Shown in pieces: positions 1 through 9,576 of a stretch of DNA of 27,236 nucleotides. The notes beneath the pieces were generated by a model, which saw only the letters and a list, made by a program, of their open reading frames with translations, was not told the DNA's origin and searched no databases. Source of the DNA: Gonium pectorale (Eukaryota > Chlorophyta > Chlorophyceae > Chlamydomonadales > Volvocaceae); assembly GCA_001584585.1 (NCBI GenBank), contig LSYV01000010.1:2032091-2059326 (forward strand), read 5' to 3'. The translations under genes were made by a program, and so were the position numbers. Position 1 is the first letter of the stretch. Each line of letters starts with the position of its first letter.

Positions 1-1831
1 GCTCCGGCGAGCTGTGGCGGCGGCGTCCGCGCCGCCGGAAGCGGCGGCGTCCACCGTCGCCGCGCCCGGCAGTGGCTGGCGCGGCGCCGGCGCCGGGACG
101 ACGAGCGTGGACCAGGTCCAGGCTGCGGCAGTTGCGGCGGCCACGCCTCCGCTGTCGGCGGCGGCGCCGCCGGTGGCGCCGCTAAGCAGCCCTGGAGCGT
201 GCCGCTCGCCGGCGGTGCCGGTGCCGGTGGCGGTGGTGGTGGTGGATGTGGAGTGCGACGACGAGGCCGAGTGGCGGCGGCGCGTGGAGGAGCGAGGGGC
301 GCGCGACGCCGGCACGGAGCGGGACCACAAGCCGGGGGGCTGGGACGCGCTCCAGCGGCTGATCGCCGGGTGGGTGCGTGGGTGGACTTCGTATGCGTGA
401 CGGAGTGCAGCAAGAAGGTCTTAAAGGTGCAGCAAAGCAGAGCAAAGGCATTCTAGCCGGAAGTTCCGTGAACACCCTATCGCGCCCGACCCAACAAAAG
501 CATCCCTGGCAACTTAACGCTCGCGTGCTGGGCTGGTGAGCTGGGCTGGGCTGGGCTGGTGAGCTGGGCTGGGCTGGGCTGGTGAGCTGGGCTGGGCTGG
601 GCTGGTGAGCTGGGCTGGGCTGGGCTGGTGAGCTGGGCTGGGCTGGGCTGGTGAGCTGGGCTGATCTGAGCTGACCTCCAGACAGCGGGGCCGGCAGTGC
701 GGGATTCGCGGCCGCGCGCGGACGGGCGCGACGCCATGCGGTCACACCTGCAGACGGGGAGCGCCGCTGGGTGGGCTGCGGTCCTAGGGTGCTGCCACAA
801 TGCAAGTTAAGGGTGCGGAGAAAAGGCCGGTGGGGACCGACCAGAGCCACGAAGCAACTACCCACCCGTGTGTTACGTCATGCGAATGTGCGTGCTTGTG
901 GACAGGCTGCAAACAGGCTGCAAACAGACGAGCGAGGCAATGCAAACAGTCGAGCAGTCTGGTATTCTAGCCGGCAGCCAACAACCCATTGCGCATAGTA
1001 CCCGCTACACGACCCCGCTACGGGGCGCCCGCTGCCCTGGGGGACCCCGAGTGACTTAACGCTGCAATGGCGGCTGGGCTGGCTGAGCTGGGCCCCGTGT
1101 GTGTGGGTATGTGGGTGTGTGTGGTGGGGGGGGGGGCAGTTGTGTGTGTATATGTTGGGAAGGGGGGGTAAGTGGGCCTGGAAGGCGTGGTGGGGGGGGG
1201 GGGCGGGGGAGGAGGTGCGAAGATGGGAAACGGGTGGATGGGTGGGTGGCTGCGGGTGGGTGGGCGGGCAGGCGGCGGGCGGCTGATTCGCTGAGGGGTG
1301 CGTGAGTAAGTGAGTGGGTGGGCACAGTGGGTGGGTGCGTGATTGATTTTTGTCCTCTGTAAGGTGCAGTGCATTGCACGGCGTCATTGAGGCGCTGACA
1401 CGCCGACCACCGCCGCCGCCGCCGCCACCATAGGTACAACGGCAGCTGGAGGTGGAGCACCGACGGCAGCGTGCGGGTGCCGTACCGCGTAGGCGTGTGT
1501 ACGGCATCCGCGAGCACCGAAGGGTGTCTGCGGCGCGTGCTGTCGTACCTTGAGGTACGGCGGCGGTGCGGGCCGGTGTGTGTGCACACACACGCATTGG
1601 CGCCTCACGTCGAGCTGAGCCCTTGCCTCGATGCCAATGCGAATGCCCCCTTCTCCCTGCCCTTTTCCCTTCTCCCCGCGACAGGCGCTGCCGGCCCATG
1701 GGTCACTGCCGACCGATGGGTCAACCACGCGCCCGACGGTTTCCGACGAGCGGTGGCAGCATCAGCAGCAGTCACCCGCCGCAGGGGGCTCAGCTGACGC
1801 GGCGGCTGCAGTGCAGTTGCCAGTCGGGTGA
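1..1831 (+). CDS. 3' part of a predicted P-loop NTPase / small-molecule kinase-like protein (5' end outside window)
   Basis: Three exons are inferred: 1-369, 1434-1554 and 1685-1831 (stop TGA 1829-1831). Donors are GG|GTGGGTG and GAG|GTACGG; acceptors are CCATAG|G and GCGACAG|G. The phases agree (2, then 0). The first exon opens with an Ala/Pro-rich low-complexity stretch. It then reads a hydrophobic strand followed by VDVECDDEAEWRRRVEERG, and then HKPGGWDALQRLIAG joined to YNGSWRW in exon 2. A hydrophobic strand, an acidic residue, an Arg-rich lid and a later HKP..W..L..Li..Y block resemble the C-terminal half of plant P-loop NTPase proteins of the AAA_33/kinase-like type. The Walker A loop would be upstream of the window and cannot be checked, so the substrate is unknown. 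The tail (about 48 residues, Gln/Ala-rich) is not conserved-looking. The exon structure is fairly secure; the family call is tentative. Confidence 0.5.
531..672. repeat. Intronic 23-bp minisatellite (six units)
   Basis: GGTGAG recurs at 535, 558, 581, 604, 627 and 650, exactly 23 bases apart, with GCTGGGCTGGGCTG between. The array lies in the 1,064-base first visible intron (370-1433) of the plus-strand gene. A degenerate trace of the same motif (GGCTGGGCTGGCTGAGCTGG) occurs near 1072-1092. Every unit carries GGTGAGC, which matches the usual 5' splice donor on the sense strand. Confidence 0.95.
1098..1300 (+). repeat. G-rich / GT-rich low-complexity tract in intron
   Basis: This stretch is made of GTGTGTGTGG, runs of eight or more G, and repeated GGGTGGGTGG blocks on the sense strand of the intron at 370-1433. 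Several runs of three or more G lie close together, as in sequences that can form G-quadruplexes. No coding potential is credible. The open frames across it are a by-product of the skewed composition. Confidence 0.8.
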
Positions 1832-3080
1832 AGGGGAGGTCGGGGCCGGGCGCGGGCACAGCACGGGCGCGGTGGTTCCCCACTGGGGGCGGGGGGTTGC
1901 ATGGCACGGCCGGGACGGGCGGGCACTGGCCGCTGGGCTGCATGTCCAGCGTGCGGACGGCGCAGCTGAGTGGCAAACGGCGCGGGCTCGTGGGGCAGTA
2001 GAGCAGCAGCAGGGGCCTGTGGGGGCGGGCGGTGGCCCAGTGGCGTTGCACCGTGGTATGGCATCTGTGCTTCATGGTGTGTCGGTGAGGGGGACGGTAG
2101 TGCCGGCGGCGGGCGGCGGCCGTCCTCGGCGGCAATGCTTGTGTCTAGGGTGAAGGCGCCTCATGCCGGGAGCCCAGCCCTGTGCGCTTTGGCGTGCAGG
2201 TTGTGAAGGGGCGGAAGGGAATCGTTGATCCGGGGAGGGGAGGAGGATTGGGGAGGTCCGCGAGATGCCCCGTGCTCAGGGCTCCAAGCTGGCCAGGCCC
2301 GGCCATGCCAGGCGGACTGTGGATGGACGTAGTGACGAGAGGAGGGGATCGACGGAGGGGATGGACGGAAGGGATCGAACACAACGGACGCAGCTGCCTC
2401 GGTCGCGGCGCCAGGTCGGGGCTGCTGCCTGCCAGAGGGGTGGAGGCAGCTTGGATTCGGAGCTGAGCCGGGCCTTGGCGAGCACATGGAGCCATCGGAA
2501 AGGTGGCGGCGGTGTTGCCCCCTGCAACCGGTCTCCTGAAAATGCTGAAGGGCTTGTACCCGCAAATTCCTAATGTTTCCTTCTCCCGGTCGCAGACCCT
2601 GTTCAGCCACAGAGCCCTGATGGTCCCGACAGCTGGGAGCGCTCTGCAGCGGGATGCGCCGCCCTCCCAATGAGCCGGCAGTGTGCCGCCTCGGGTTGGG
2701 TTTGCGGTGGGGTAGGGACCGGTTTCTCCGTGTGCGGCCCCGGTAGGTGGCCATCGGAGCTGGTTTCCCGCCAATCGCTTCTGGACAAGCAGGCAGGCTG
2801 GCTGCACAGGCAGTAAAGCCGTCGTCCAAGGCCCTGTAGTGGTGAGCACAGGGGTCAGGGGGAACCAAACTTACTTCAGTAGCCCGAACTGCAACCCCGC
2901 GGCTCCCCAAGCCGTACCACTGCGCCGCATGCAAACACAGGCTGGAACCTGGAGCACATACGCAGCCGGCACTGCCAGCGCCAAACGGAGTGCGCCAGGT
3001 AGCCTCTCCACGGACTCTCGGCGGGTGATGGCCACCACTTCTCCATCCGCGTTTTATGCTGTGTACCCACCCGCACCTGT
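1832..3080. other. Intergenic, no supported gene
   Basis: GC-rich sequence with long accidental open frames on both strands. None has a recognisable domain, a consistent set of splice sites or a plausible start. A short plus-strand frame at about 2541-2672 reads MLKGLYPQIPNVSF but has no other support. The 3' UTR of the plus-strand gene ending at 1831 should lie in the first part. No TGTAA polyadenylation motif was found close by. Confidence 0.5.
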
Positions 3081-3766
3081 CATGGGCCGTTAAGATAACT
3101 GACGGTAGCGGCTCGGTACGTCTGCTCCGCACGCACCTGGCCACAGTGTTGGGGATGGAATCGGCGCTTAAGATCAGTGAGTACCTGGCGCTGTATCTCC
3201 TCAAGTGGCTTGTCCTGCTGCGGTGGCGTAGGACAAATCACTTGAGAGGGCACAACGCCGGGTATTTGATGACCCAGCCAGGCGCTGACCTGCAGCTCCA
3301 CCGCGCTCGGATGCTAGGTGACCTTCTGGTCGTAGACGAGAAATCCAAAACCCTGGAGGTGCGGTGGGACACTAGGCCCAACGCCCAGCTCAATGCCCCC
3401 AACGGCAACACCACTCGCGGCCAGTGCGTCCAGCATGGCGCGGGCCTGGGCCTGCAGCGTGGGTTGGATGCACGATACCACGTCTATGCGGGTCGTCGCA
3501 TGATCGTGCAGGCCCTTGATGTGGTCGTGCAGGCCCTTGATGTGGTCGTGCTGAGGGAAGGCCCGCATCTCCAGAAGCTGTGCTGCATCTGCCAAGGAAG
3601 ACTGCTGCTGCTTAAGCCGCATCGGTACGTTCAGGGGCAGCCCCCTGAGTTTGCTTAAGGACTCGTCCGGCCACTCCGCGATGCGCTCATAGCCAGGGGG
3701 GACGAACATCGTGTCAAGCAGCAACTGTCGGGCTTGGACGGGGCAGCTGCGCCTGGCCGGCCTCAA
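3081..3766 (-). pseudogene. Degenerate protein-like reading frame with in-frame stop
   Basis: One minus-strand frame runs from 3766 to 3081 and is broken only by a TAG at 3314-3316. Before the stop it reads FVPPGYERIAEWPDESL, then LKQQQSSLADAAQLL and a 7-residue duplication (GLHDHIK twice), ending FGFLVYDQKVT. After the stop it resumes in the same frame as HPSAVELQVSAWLGHQIPG and KPLEEIQRQVLTDLKRRF. A good donor (CAG|GTGCGTG) follows at 3137/3136. The amino-acid make-up is balanced, unlike the shadow frames around it. Upstream, an Ala-rich stretch in another frame (about 3763-3920) may belong to it after a frameshift. I do not recognise the protein. A decayed transposon gene or a dead host gene are both possible. 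Confidence 0.4.
3506..3547 (+). repeat. 21-bp tandem duplication inside the degenerate frame
   Basis: A 21-base unit beginning GTGCAGGCCC occurs at 3506-3526 and again at 3527-3547 without change. A third partial start follows. Because 21 is a multiple of three it keeps the minus-strand frame and duplicates seven residues. Confidence 0.9.
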
Positions 3767-3889
3767 CAGCAGGCGGCTGGGGCATCAGTGACAGGTGCTG
3801 CAGGAGGGCTGCCCTGGGCTCCAGCAATGGCCGCTGAGGTGGCTCTTGAAATGGCAGCAATGGCTACAGCGTCGGGGTGATATCGCCGC

Positions 3890-3930
3890 GCCTTCGGGCG
3901 CGTATGTCCGTGGAGGTGGGCGGAGGTGGG
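3890..3930 (+). repeat. Diverged third copy of the TTCG stem-loop element also found near 14.2-14.4 kb
   Basis: CGCCTTCGGGCG is followed by CGTATGTCCGTGGAGGTGGG. This matches the core of the two elements at 14221 and 14391 with a few substitutions. The first twelve bases can form a four-pair stem with a TTCG loop. Confidence 0.45.
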
Positions 3931-3999
3931 CGCCCTCTCAACCCCTAGGTGTGTGGCTCCTGTTGTTTCCAGAAGCCGCCCTTGTACTGCCCGTCTGCA

Positions 4000-6900
4000 C
4001 GACGGGCGGCTGCACAGACCCATACGGCACCTGTACGACCGTACTGCTTTTGCCGTGCGCGACGGACGTGCTTCGGCTTGGCTGGTCGCTGGCTAGCTCG
4101 TGGTCCGCTGGTCGCCTACAGGTCTGGACGCTGGTGCAGTACGAATGAACGATGCAATGTGCGGGGCACAGTGCTGCTCTATGCGCCCGCACCTTCGGCA
4201 GAGTCGCCTGTCCTGTTTTATCACCATATTACAGAGGCTGTCCCGTCATTCAAATGTACGGTACGGTGCGGACGTTACCACATGAAACATCAACAATTCA
4301 ACATGCCAAGGTCCGCCCATCAAAGCGGCAGGGCCACACACGCAATAACTTTTGGTACTAAGATAAGACCACCACGACAACCATTCAATGCGCGAGCTTG
4401 TTTCGGGACACGGAATTATGCTCGTACATGATGCGTGCCGTACGCATGGGAGCCCAGCACATGAAACAGCAGTGTGTTGGCAAAGAGAAACTCGGGACGG
4501 CACTACTAGTAGGACAGGTAGGGACAGGAGACAAAAGCCAAAACCAAAACTTTTCTCGGCGGCAAGCTCTCCTCGCAACGCCTCGCACTTCTGCAAAGTT
4601 GCCAAGGCGGAGAGCAGTACAGTACGGAACTACGAGGTTGTACGATACACGGTTGCGCCTCGGCTCGGGTGTACGCGGGCCCTTTCAGGTCGATGGGGGC
4701 CTCAACTCGCAGAAACAACTCGCCGTAACAAGCGGCAACCGCCAAGAAGCAATACTCACGTTTGGAGCGCGCTGACGCACATCGTCATACACACAGACAG
4801 TACGGCTACCAACAGTACGCAGGACAAAAACAAAGCTGGCGTCGAGGCACAACCGCCCACGCCGAGATAACTTGGAAGGGGGGAGCTTCGGGCGCTTGAC
4901 AATGTGCCCGGTTTGTGTTTTCCACCACTGACTCCAGTTCGAGCGCCTTGTCATACTGGGAAGCCGGCTACGGGCGCAACAACCGCCGCGGACATGGCGG
5001 CGCCCGCCAGACGGCTTCGCCCCAATAGACAGACGAAAGAAGAACGGACCACAAAGCCCCGAAGCGCACATAACAGTTGCGAACACACGCACGGCGTGCT
5101 TGTGTGCCGGCCGCGTTGAAAGAACGCGAATCAAGTCACAAACAGACCGCGTGTGGTTGGATCCAAAACCAGAACCGAATCCAGAAGCAACCAATCGACA
5201 ATCGTGGGCTCGCCTCGCGCAAACCCGCCAACTAACAAACGCGTACAACGCCGCGCAAACTGCCGATTTGCAATCAGCTCGCTTGCCGGCTTGACTTTGA
5301 GGGCTGAAAACACAGAGTGTGCGAACGGCGGCACACGACACCACGGGCAAACTTGCCACGGCGTCAAAAGACACACCAAGTCATAAACTGGCCGAGCCGG
5401 CACAGGAGGTGTCAGTCCGCGGCGGAAGGCCCAACCGAGACTTGCAGTTCACGAGAAGCAATACCGGCCTCTAATGGGTGGAGGCATATGCTTAAGCGAC
5501 ACGCGCCATGTGCGCTAATGATGCTATTTTGCGCAAGGGCTTGCTGCGCCGCCAGTCGTAGAGGGCCGAGTGCCGTACCTGCCGTACCGCCTGTGCACTC
5601 AGCGCTTGAAAAATCTGCACTCCTTCGTACAAAGCCATCCTCGTAAAATGTGCGATCCGGCCTTGACCCAAACAGCCTCCTTCTGCATATGTCGCCGCCG
5701 ACCCCATAGTGCTAAGAGGGGCGGGCGCGCGAGCCCCTTTCTGTCCCCCGAACCAAGCCACCGTTTAATGCATGTAGCCATTCTGGCCTCAAGGCCCATG
5801 CACCGTTTCTTGCAGTTTTGAGTGGCGCGCCTGCCCGCTTCAAATCCCAGCCAAAATGCACGCCCCCCTTTACCTTCCCATGCGTAATGACCGAATCCAA
5901 GCATCCATTCGCGCCACGGCAGCATTTGCAGTTTTGCACCATTCAGACGGCCTCGTGCTCTCAAAGGACTTGCCACAAACACACGCACGCAATGCTGCCA
6001 ACGCCGAGCAGCTGCTGCCGCTGGCCCTGGCCGCTGGCCGACACAGGGCCAGCGTACTACTGCAGCCGACGGCATGGCGCGCTGGGCGCCTCCCAAAGAA
6101 TGGCGCAGCGGCCTAGCACCTAGCACCGCGGCCTCCCGAACACGCTAAGCCTCAACACCTAACCCGATACCGTGCGCTCACGCTCCCGTCCCATCACCGT
6201 CTCCAAACGCACTCCCGTGACTGCTCCAGCCCGGCCCACGACCGCAACCCCCCCCCCAAAGCCCCGGGCGCCAACGCCTCGGCAGCCGCGAACACGGGGG
6301 GGGGGCTGCAACGCGGGACAAGGGACCAGCCGTGTTAGCGAAAAACGAAATTACCGCGGAGGCCCGATGGCTGCGCGCCCCTCGGGGGCTGGTCGGACCC
6401 GTGAATGCCGCCGGGCCGGCCCGCGCGCACCAAAGGCTCCACGCCTCCAATCGCCCCTTCCACGCCGCTCTCCGCTCTCTCTCTCACTAGCTGTCACGTG
6501 AGGAATGAGCCACAGACGGCAGCCGCCAATGGGCGGTGTCGCCTCGCACGCCTCGCCGAATAGCCGAAAGCCAACCCATACAACCACCCATACAAACATC
6601 CCCCCGGGCCGGCTCCTTGACAATCACGAATAGTCATAAAGTCCTATGGGACATTTCTTGACGCACCTATGGCGTATGGCATGGAGCCCGGCGGAGCATC
6701 CGGGTCCAAGGAATGCCCCGGCCTCGGAGCAACAACCGTGGTTCCAGTTCCCTGACCATAATTGCGACGCGTAGAATGCCGGAGTGACCGACGATGTCTC
6801 CTACAGAGTGACGAACGATGCAAATACAGAGTGCCGCGGCAGGCAGGCAGCCACCCGACCAGACGTGGTTTGCCCATGCCGACGGCCGGGAGTGCTCGCA

Positions 6901-7497
6901 CCGTAACCGAGGATGCGCACCGACAATGCTGGGTGAGGGAACGCGCAGGGGCGCGCGAGGCACAGCACCGGCGGAGGCGGAGCGCCCGCTTCGCCACAGT
7001 GCCCTTCTCTCCAGCAACGGGCAGCCGCAACGCGCCTCCGTGCCTTTGGAAGCCAAACAGCCCCCGTACAGCTCGCGTGAGCGGGACCCACGGGCTTCCG
7101 TACAAACCACGACCGTATGCATGCCGTACGCAGTGCTATCATAACGATAACATACTGCACGGAAACCGCTCTGCCCGGCTGCTGCGCAATGCACAGAGGC
7201 GCAAGACGCGGATGTCCACTGGCGAGCCCCCCCTCCTTCAATAAGCCAGGAGTACACGAGCCTCCTCTCCCCCAATAATCTCCCCACCAGCTTGCCCCGC
7301 CTCAGCCTCAGCAGCGATGCTGACAGCTCCGCTACACGGCGGTCCCGCCCCTCCATCGCCCCGCCACGAACCCATGGCAGGGGGTTCGCCCTGCCCACGG
7401 GGCTAAATGCTTCTGGGCTTTGCCACGCAGGCCACGAGCCCTGGGGCAGGCCGGGCCGCCTCCGGCGCGTTTGCCTGGAGGCCGCCGCACACACGCG
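4000..7497. other. Intergenic stretch, no supported gene
   Basis: The sequence is less GC-rich between about 4200 and 6000. Open frames on both strands are short or Arg/Pro/Ala-skewed. I found none with a domain or matched splice sites. A minus-strand TGTAA (plus-strand TTACA near 4231) could be a polyadenylation signal, but no gene feeds it. Homopolymer C and G runs occur near 6240 and 6297. The right end should include the 3' UTR of the minus-strand gene that stops at 7566. Confidence 0.45.
6019..6054. repeat. Perfect inverted repeat, 11-bp arms
   Basis: CGCTGGCCCTG at 6019-6029 is exactly complementary to CAGGGCCAGCG at 6044-6054, with a 14-base loop. It is a strong GC-rich hairpin in a gene-poor stretch. 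There is no T-run after it and no link to a nearby transcript, so it is not called a terminator. Confidence 0.7.
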
Positions 7498-7542
7498 CCA
7501 CCACCACCACCACCACCACCACCACCACCACCACCACCACCA
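7498..7542. repeat. (CCA)15 trinucleotide microsatellite
   Basis: Fifteen uninterrupted CCA units. It lies about 25 bases past the stop codon of the minus-strand gene at 7566-9503, so on the sense strand it would be a (TGG)n run in the 3' UTR. Uninterrupted repeats of this length are usually length-variable between strains. Confidence 0.95.
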
Positions 7543-7565
7543 CCGGGGCGCAGGCCGGCCACCCG

Positions 7566-9503
7566 TTATCCGCGCAGGCCGAGCACCTGGAGCAGGCGCC
7601 GCCCGCTGCCGCTGTTGCTGGCGGGGCTGCCGCTGGCGCAGCCGCTGCTGAGGCCGCTGCCGCTGGCCTCCAGGGAGGCGCCGCTGCTGACGTGGAGCAG
7701 GTGGTGGCGGCTGTGGTGACGCCGCTGCTGCAGCTGTGGCTGCGTTGGCTGTGGCTCGGGTGCGACAGTGCATTCGGGCGCGTGGCGCTGGGGGCCGTGC
7801 CCGCTGACCTGCGGTCGCTGCATGTCCTTGCGCGCTGTTGAGGAGGAGGAGGAGGCTCCGCCGCCGCTGTCACGGCTCGCCGTCGTCGCCGCCGCCGCGG
7901 CGGCAGCGGCGCCTCCACAGCCCGTGAGCAGCTCTAGTATCACCCTCAGCACGTCCTCCGGGGCCCCGCGCTGCGGATTGACGTACCGCCGCACGGCCTG
8001 CTTGACGAGGGAGTGCAGCGCGCGGTGTTGTATGGACCGTGCCGTACGCATCGCCTCGTCGTACATGGGCCCCGCCGCCAGCATGTCGGCCTCCCACTGC
8101 GCCACGTCGCCGGGGCCGCCGGCGTAGCGGCGCGACGCCCACAGCTGGTCGTGTATCTGGGCTGCCAGCTGCAGCGACTGCATGGCCCGACACACGTCGT
8201 CTCCGTCCATCAGCTGTGCCAGGTGGGGCTGCGCCTGCTGCGGCAGCTGCGCCGGCGGCGACGCGTGCTGCGGTGCCGGCGGCGATGGGCGCAGCTGCTT
8301 GAGATAGCGCTGGTGCTGCTGCTGGTGGGGCAGAGGGTCGGAGTGCGAGCGGAAAGCCAGCGGACCGGATCGCGCCGTGGAGGGGGAGGGGGAGGGCTTG
8401 GAAGCGGTGGCGGAGGCGGCAGGGGGGGCACTGCCGGCAGCGGCGGCGTGGGCGCCGGGGGAGAGCTGCGAGGCGCGGGCGGCCGGCGCTGCGATGGGGT
8501 TGGGGGAGGGGATCGGGGTGCAGCCGGGGCGGCAGCTGGCAGGGCGCTTGACAGCGGAGTGCACGCCGCCGTTCCTCGTGCTGCCGCCGGCGGCTGCATT
8601 GGCAGCGGCGATGGCGTAAACAGAAACGACAACGGCGGGGGCACAGGGGCTGCCGGTGGCGCTGACGACACCGCCGGCACCACTGTGGCTGCTGCCGCCG
8701 AGGCTGCTGCCGCTGGCAGCGCTGCCCATGCTGCTGCCCCCGCTGCTGGGTCGCCGGGGCAGCAACAGCACATCAGGGGTGGAGCCGCCGGGAGGCGCTG
8801 AACAGGCCCCGCCCTGCGCGGTGGCCTCACCGTCGCTCGATGGCCGATGCTGGTGGTGCGCACGCTGGCTCTGCAGTAGTCGTCGGAACAGCTTGGAGCA
8901 GCCCGATGCTACGGTGGCCGCCAAAGACGCAGTGCGCTCCGGCCCGGCTGAGCTAGCTGGGCTGACGCAAGCTTCAAGGGTACAGGGAGCAGCATCGGAC
9001 GAGGCGAACGACGTGTCGGCGGCATCGTCGCCTTCACATTCCTCCTCCTTGATCGTCGTCGATATCATCAGCCCGTTGCCATCGCTCCTGGCGCGGACGT
9101 ATCTGCTGAAGGAGCACGCAAGCTGCGGGGGAGTAGGGCGGCCGGTACCGGAAGGACGGGAACTCAACACGAACTCCGCGGCCTTACAAGAGCCAATGAC
9201 GTATGCTCTTTGTGTTCATAGCGACAGTCTCTGTGAGTGCCAGTTGGCCCTCCTGCGACGTTTCCCGACGTGCCCTGCCAACCCAGCATTACGCCATGCG
9301 GTAGCAACTGCACCATGTACATCGGTAACGGTATGCGCCCGAGGAGGGCCTGTGGCGAGGAGGCCTAACTTGGCTACGCTTACCTCGCGGGCTGCGGGCT
9401 TGACACTGCCACCGCATGCCCTCCTCAAAGAAGCAATATCAATCTCGACAAAGTCGTCATCATCCATGGAGAACGGAGACGGACTCGACGGGGGTTTGCA
9501 CAT
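7566..9503 (-). CDS. Unrecognised 558-residue low-complexity protein, two exons
   Basis: Exon 1 is 9503-9384 (ATG 9503-9501, 40 codons). The intron is 9383-9123 (donor GAG|GTAAGCG, acceptor CCCCGCAG|CTTGCG) and exon 2 is 9122-7566. Both junctions are in phase 0. An in-frame TGA lies upstream of the start, near 9555, so this ATG is the first available. The N-terminus has an acidic patch, MDDDDFVEIDIASLRR. Then come an acidic stretch (TIKEEECEGDD), long Ser/Gly/Ala/Pro/Gln-rich segments, and one compact helix-rich core at about residues 344-444 (7911-8213). The core includes AMQSLQLAAQIHDQLWASRR and HRALHSLVKQAVRRYVNPQR. The tail is poly-Ala, poly-Ser and His/Gln-rich. No signal peptide or membrane span is visible. 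I do not recognise the family and assign no function. Low-complexity insertions of this kind are common in volvocine regulatory proteins. Confidence 0.65.
7911..8213 (-). other. Helix-rich core domain of the 558-residue protein
   Basis: About 100 residues (344-444) stand out from the surrounding low-complexity sequence. They are rich in Leu, Ala, Arg and aromatic residues, contain few Gly or Pro, and have heptad-like hydrophobic spacing (DVLRVILELLTG at the end). This is the part most likely to fold and the best query for a homology search. No known motif was recognised. Confidence 0.4.
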
Positions 9504-9576
9504 ATCTATGCTGTGCAGCGCTGAACCGGGTAACTGAAGCACCCGGCCTCAAAAGCTTGATATAATTTACTGCTTA
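9504..9576. promoter_or_regulatory. Short 5' flank of the minus-strand gene, with a TATAAT-like stretch
   Basis: Only 73 bases separate the inferred ATG at 9503 from the start of the repeated unit at 9577. An AT-rich GATATAATTT occurs near 9559. Most of the promoter of the minus-strand gene must therefore lie inside the repeated unit, or the start of transcription is very close to the ATG. No specific factor site is recognised. Confidence 0.25.

Noticed and set aside
2161..3204. Long minus-strand open frame of about 347 codons
   Set aside because: Pro/Arg/Ser-skewed, no domain, and it overlaps other equally long frames; long open frames are expected by chance at this GC.
4685..5374. Minus-strand open frame of 229 codons
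   Set aside because: Cys/Arg-rich composition without a domain; no matched splice sites or poly(A) context.
7403..7918. Poly-Val, poly-Trp and poly-Thr proteins around 7.5 kb
   Set aside because: They are translations of the (CCA)15 microsatellite in various frames.
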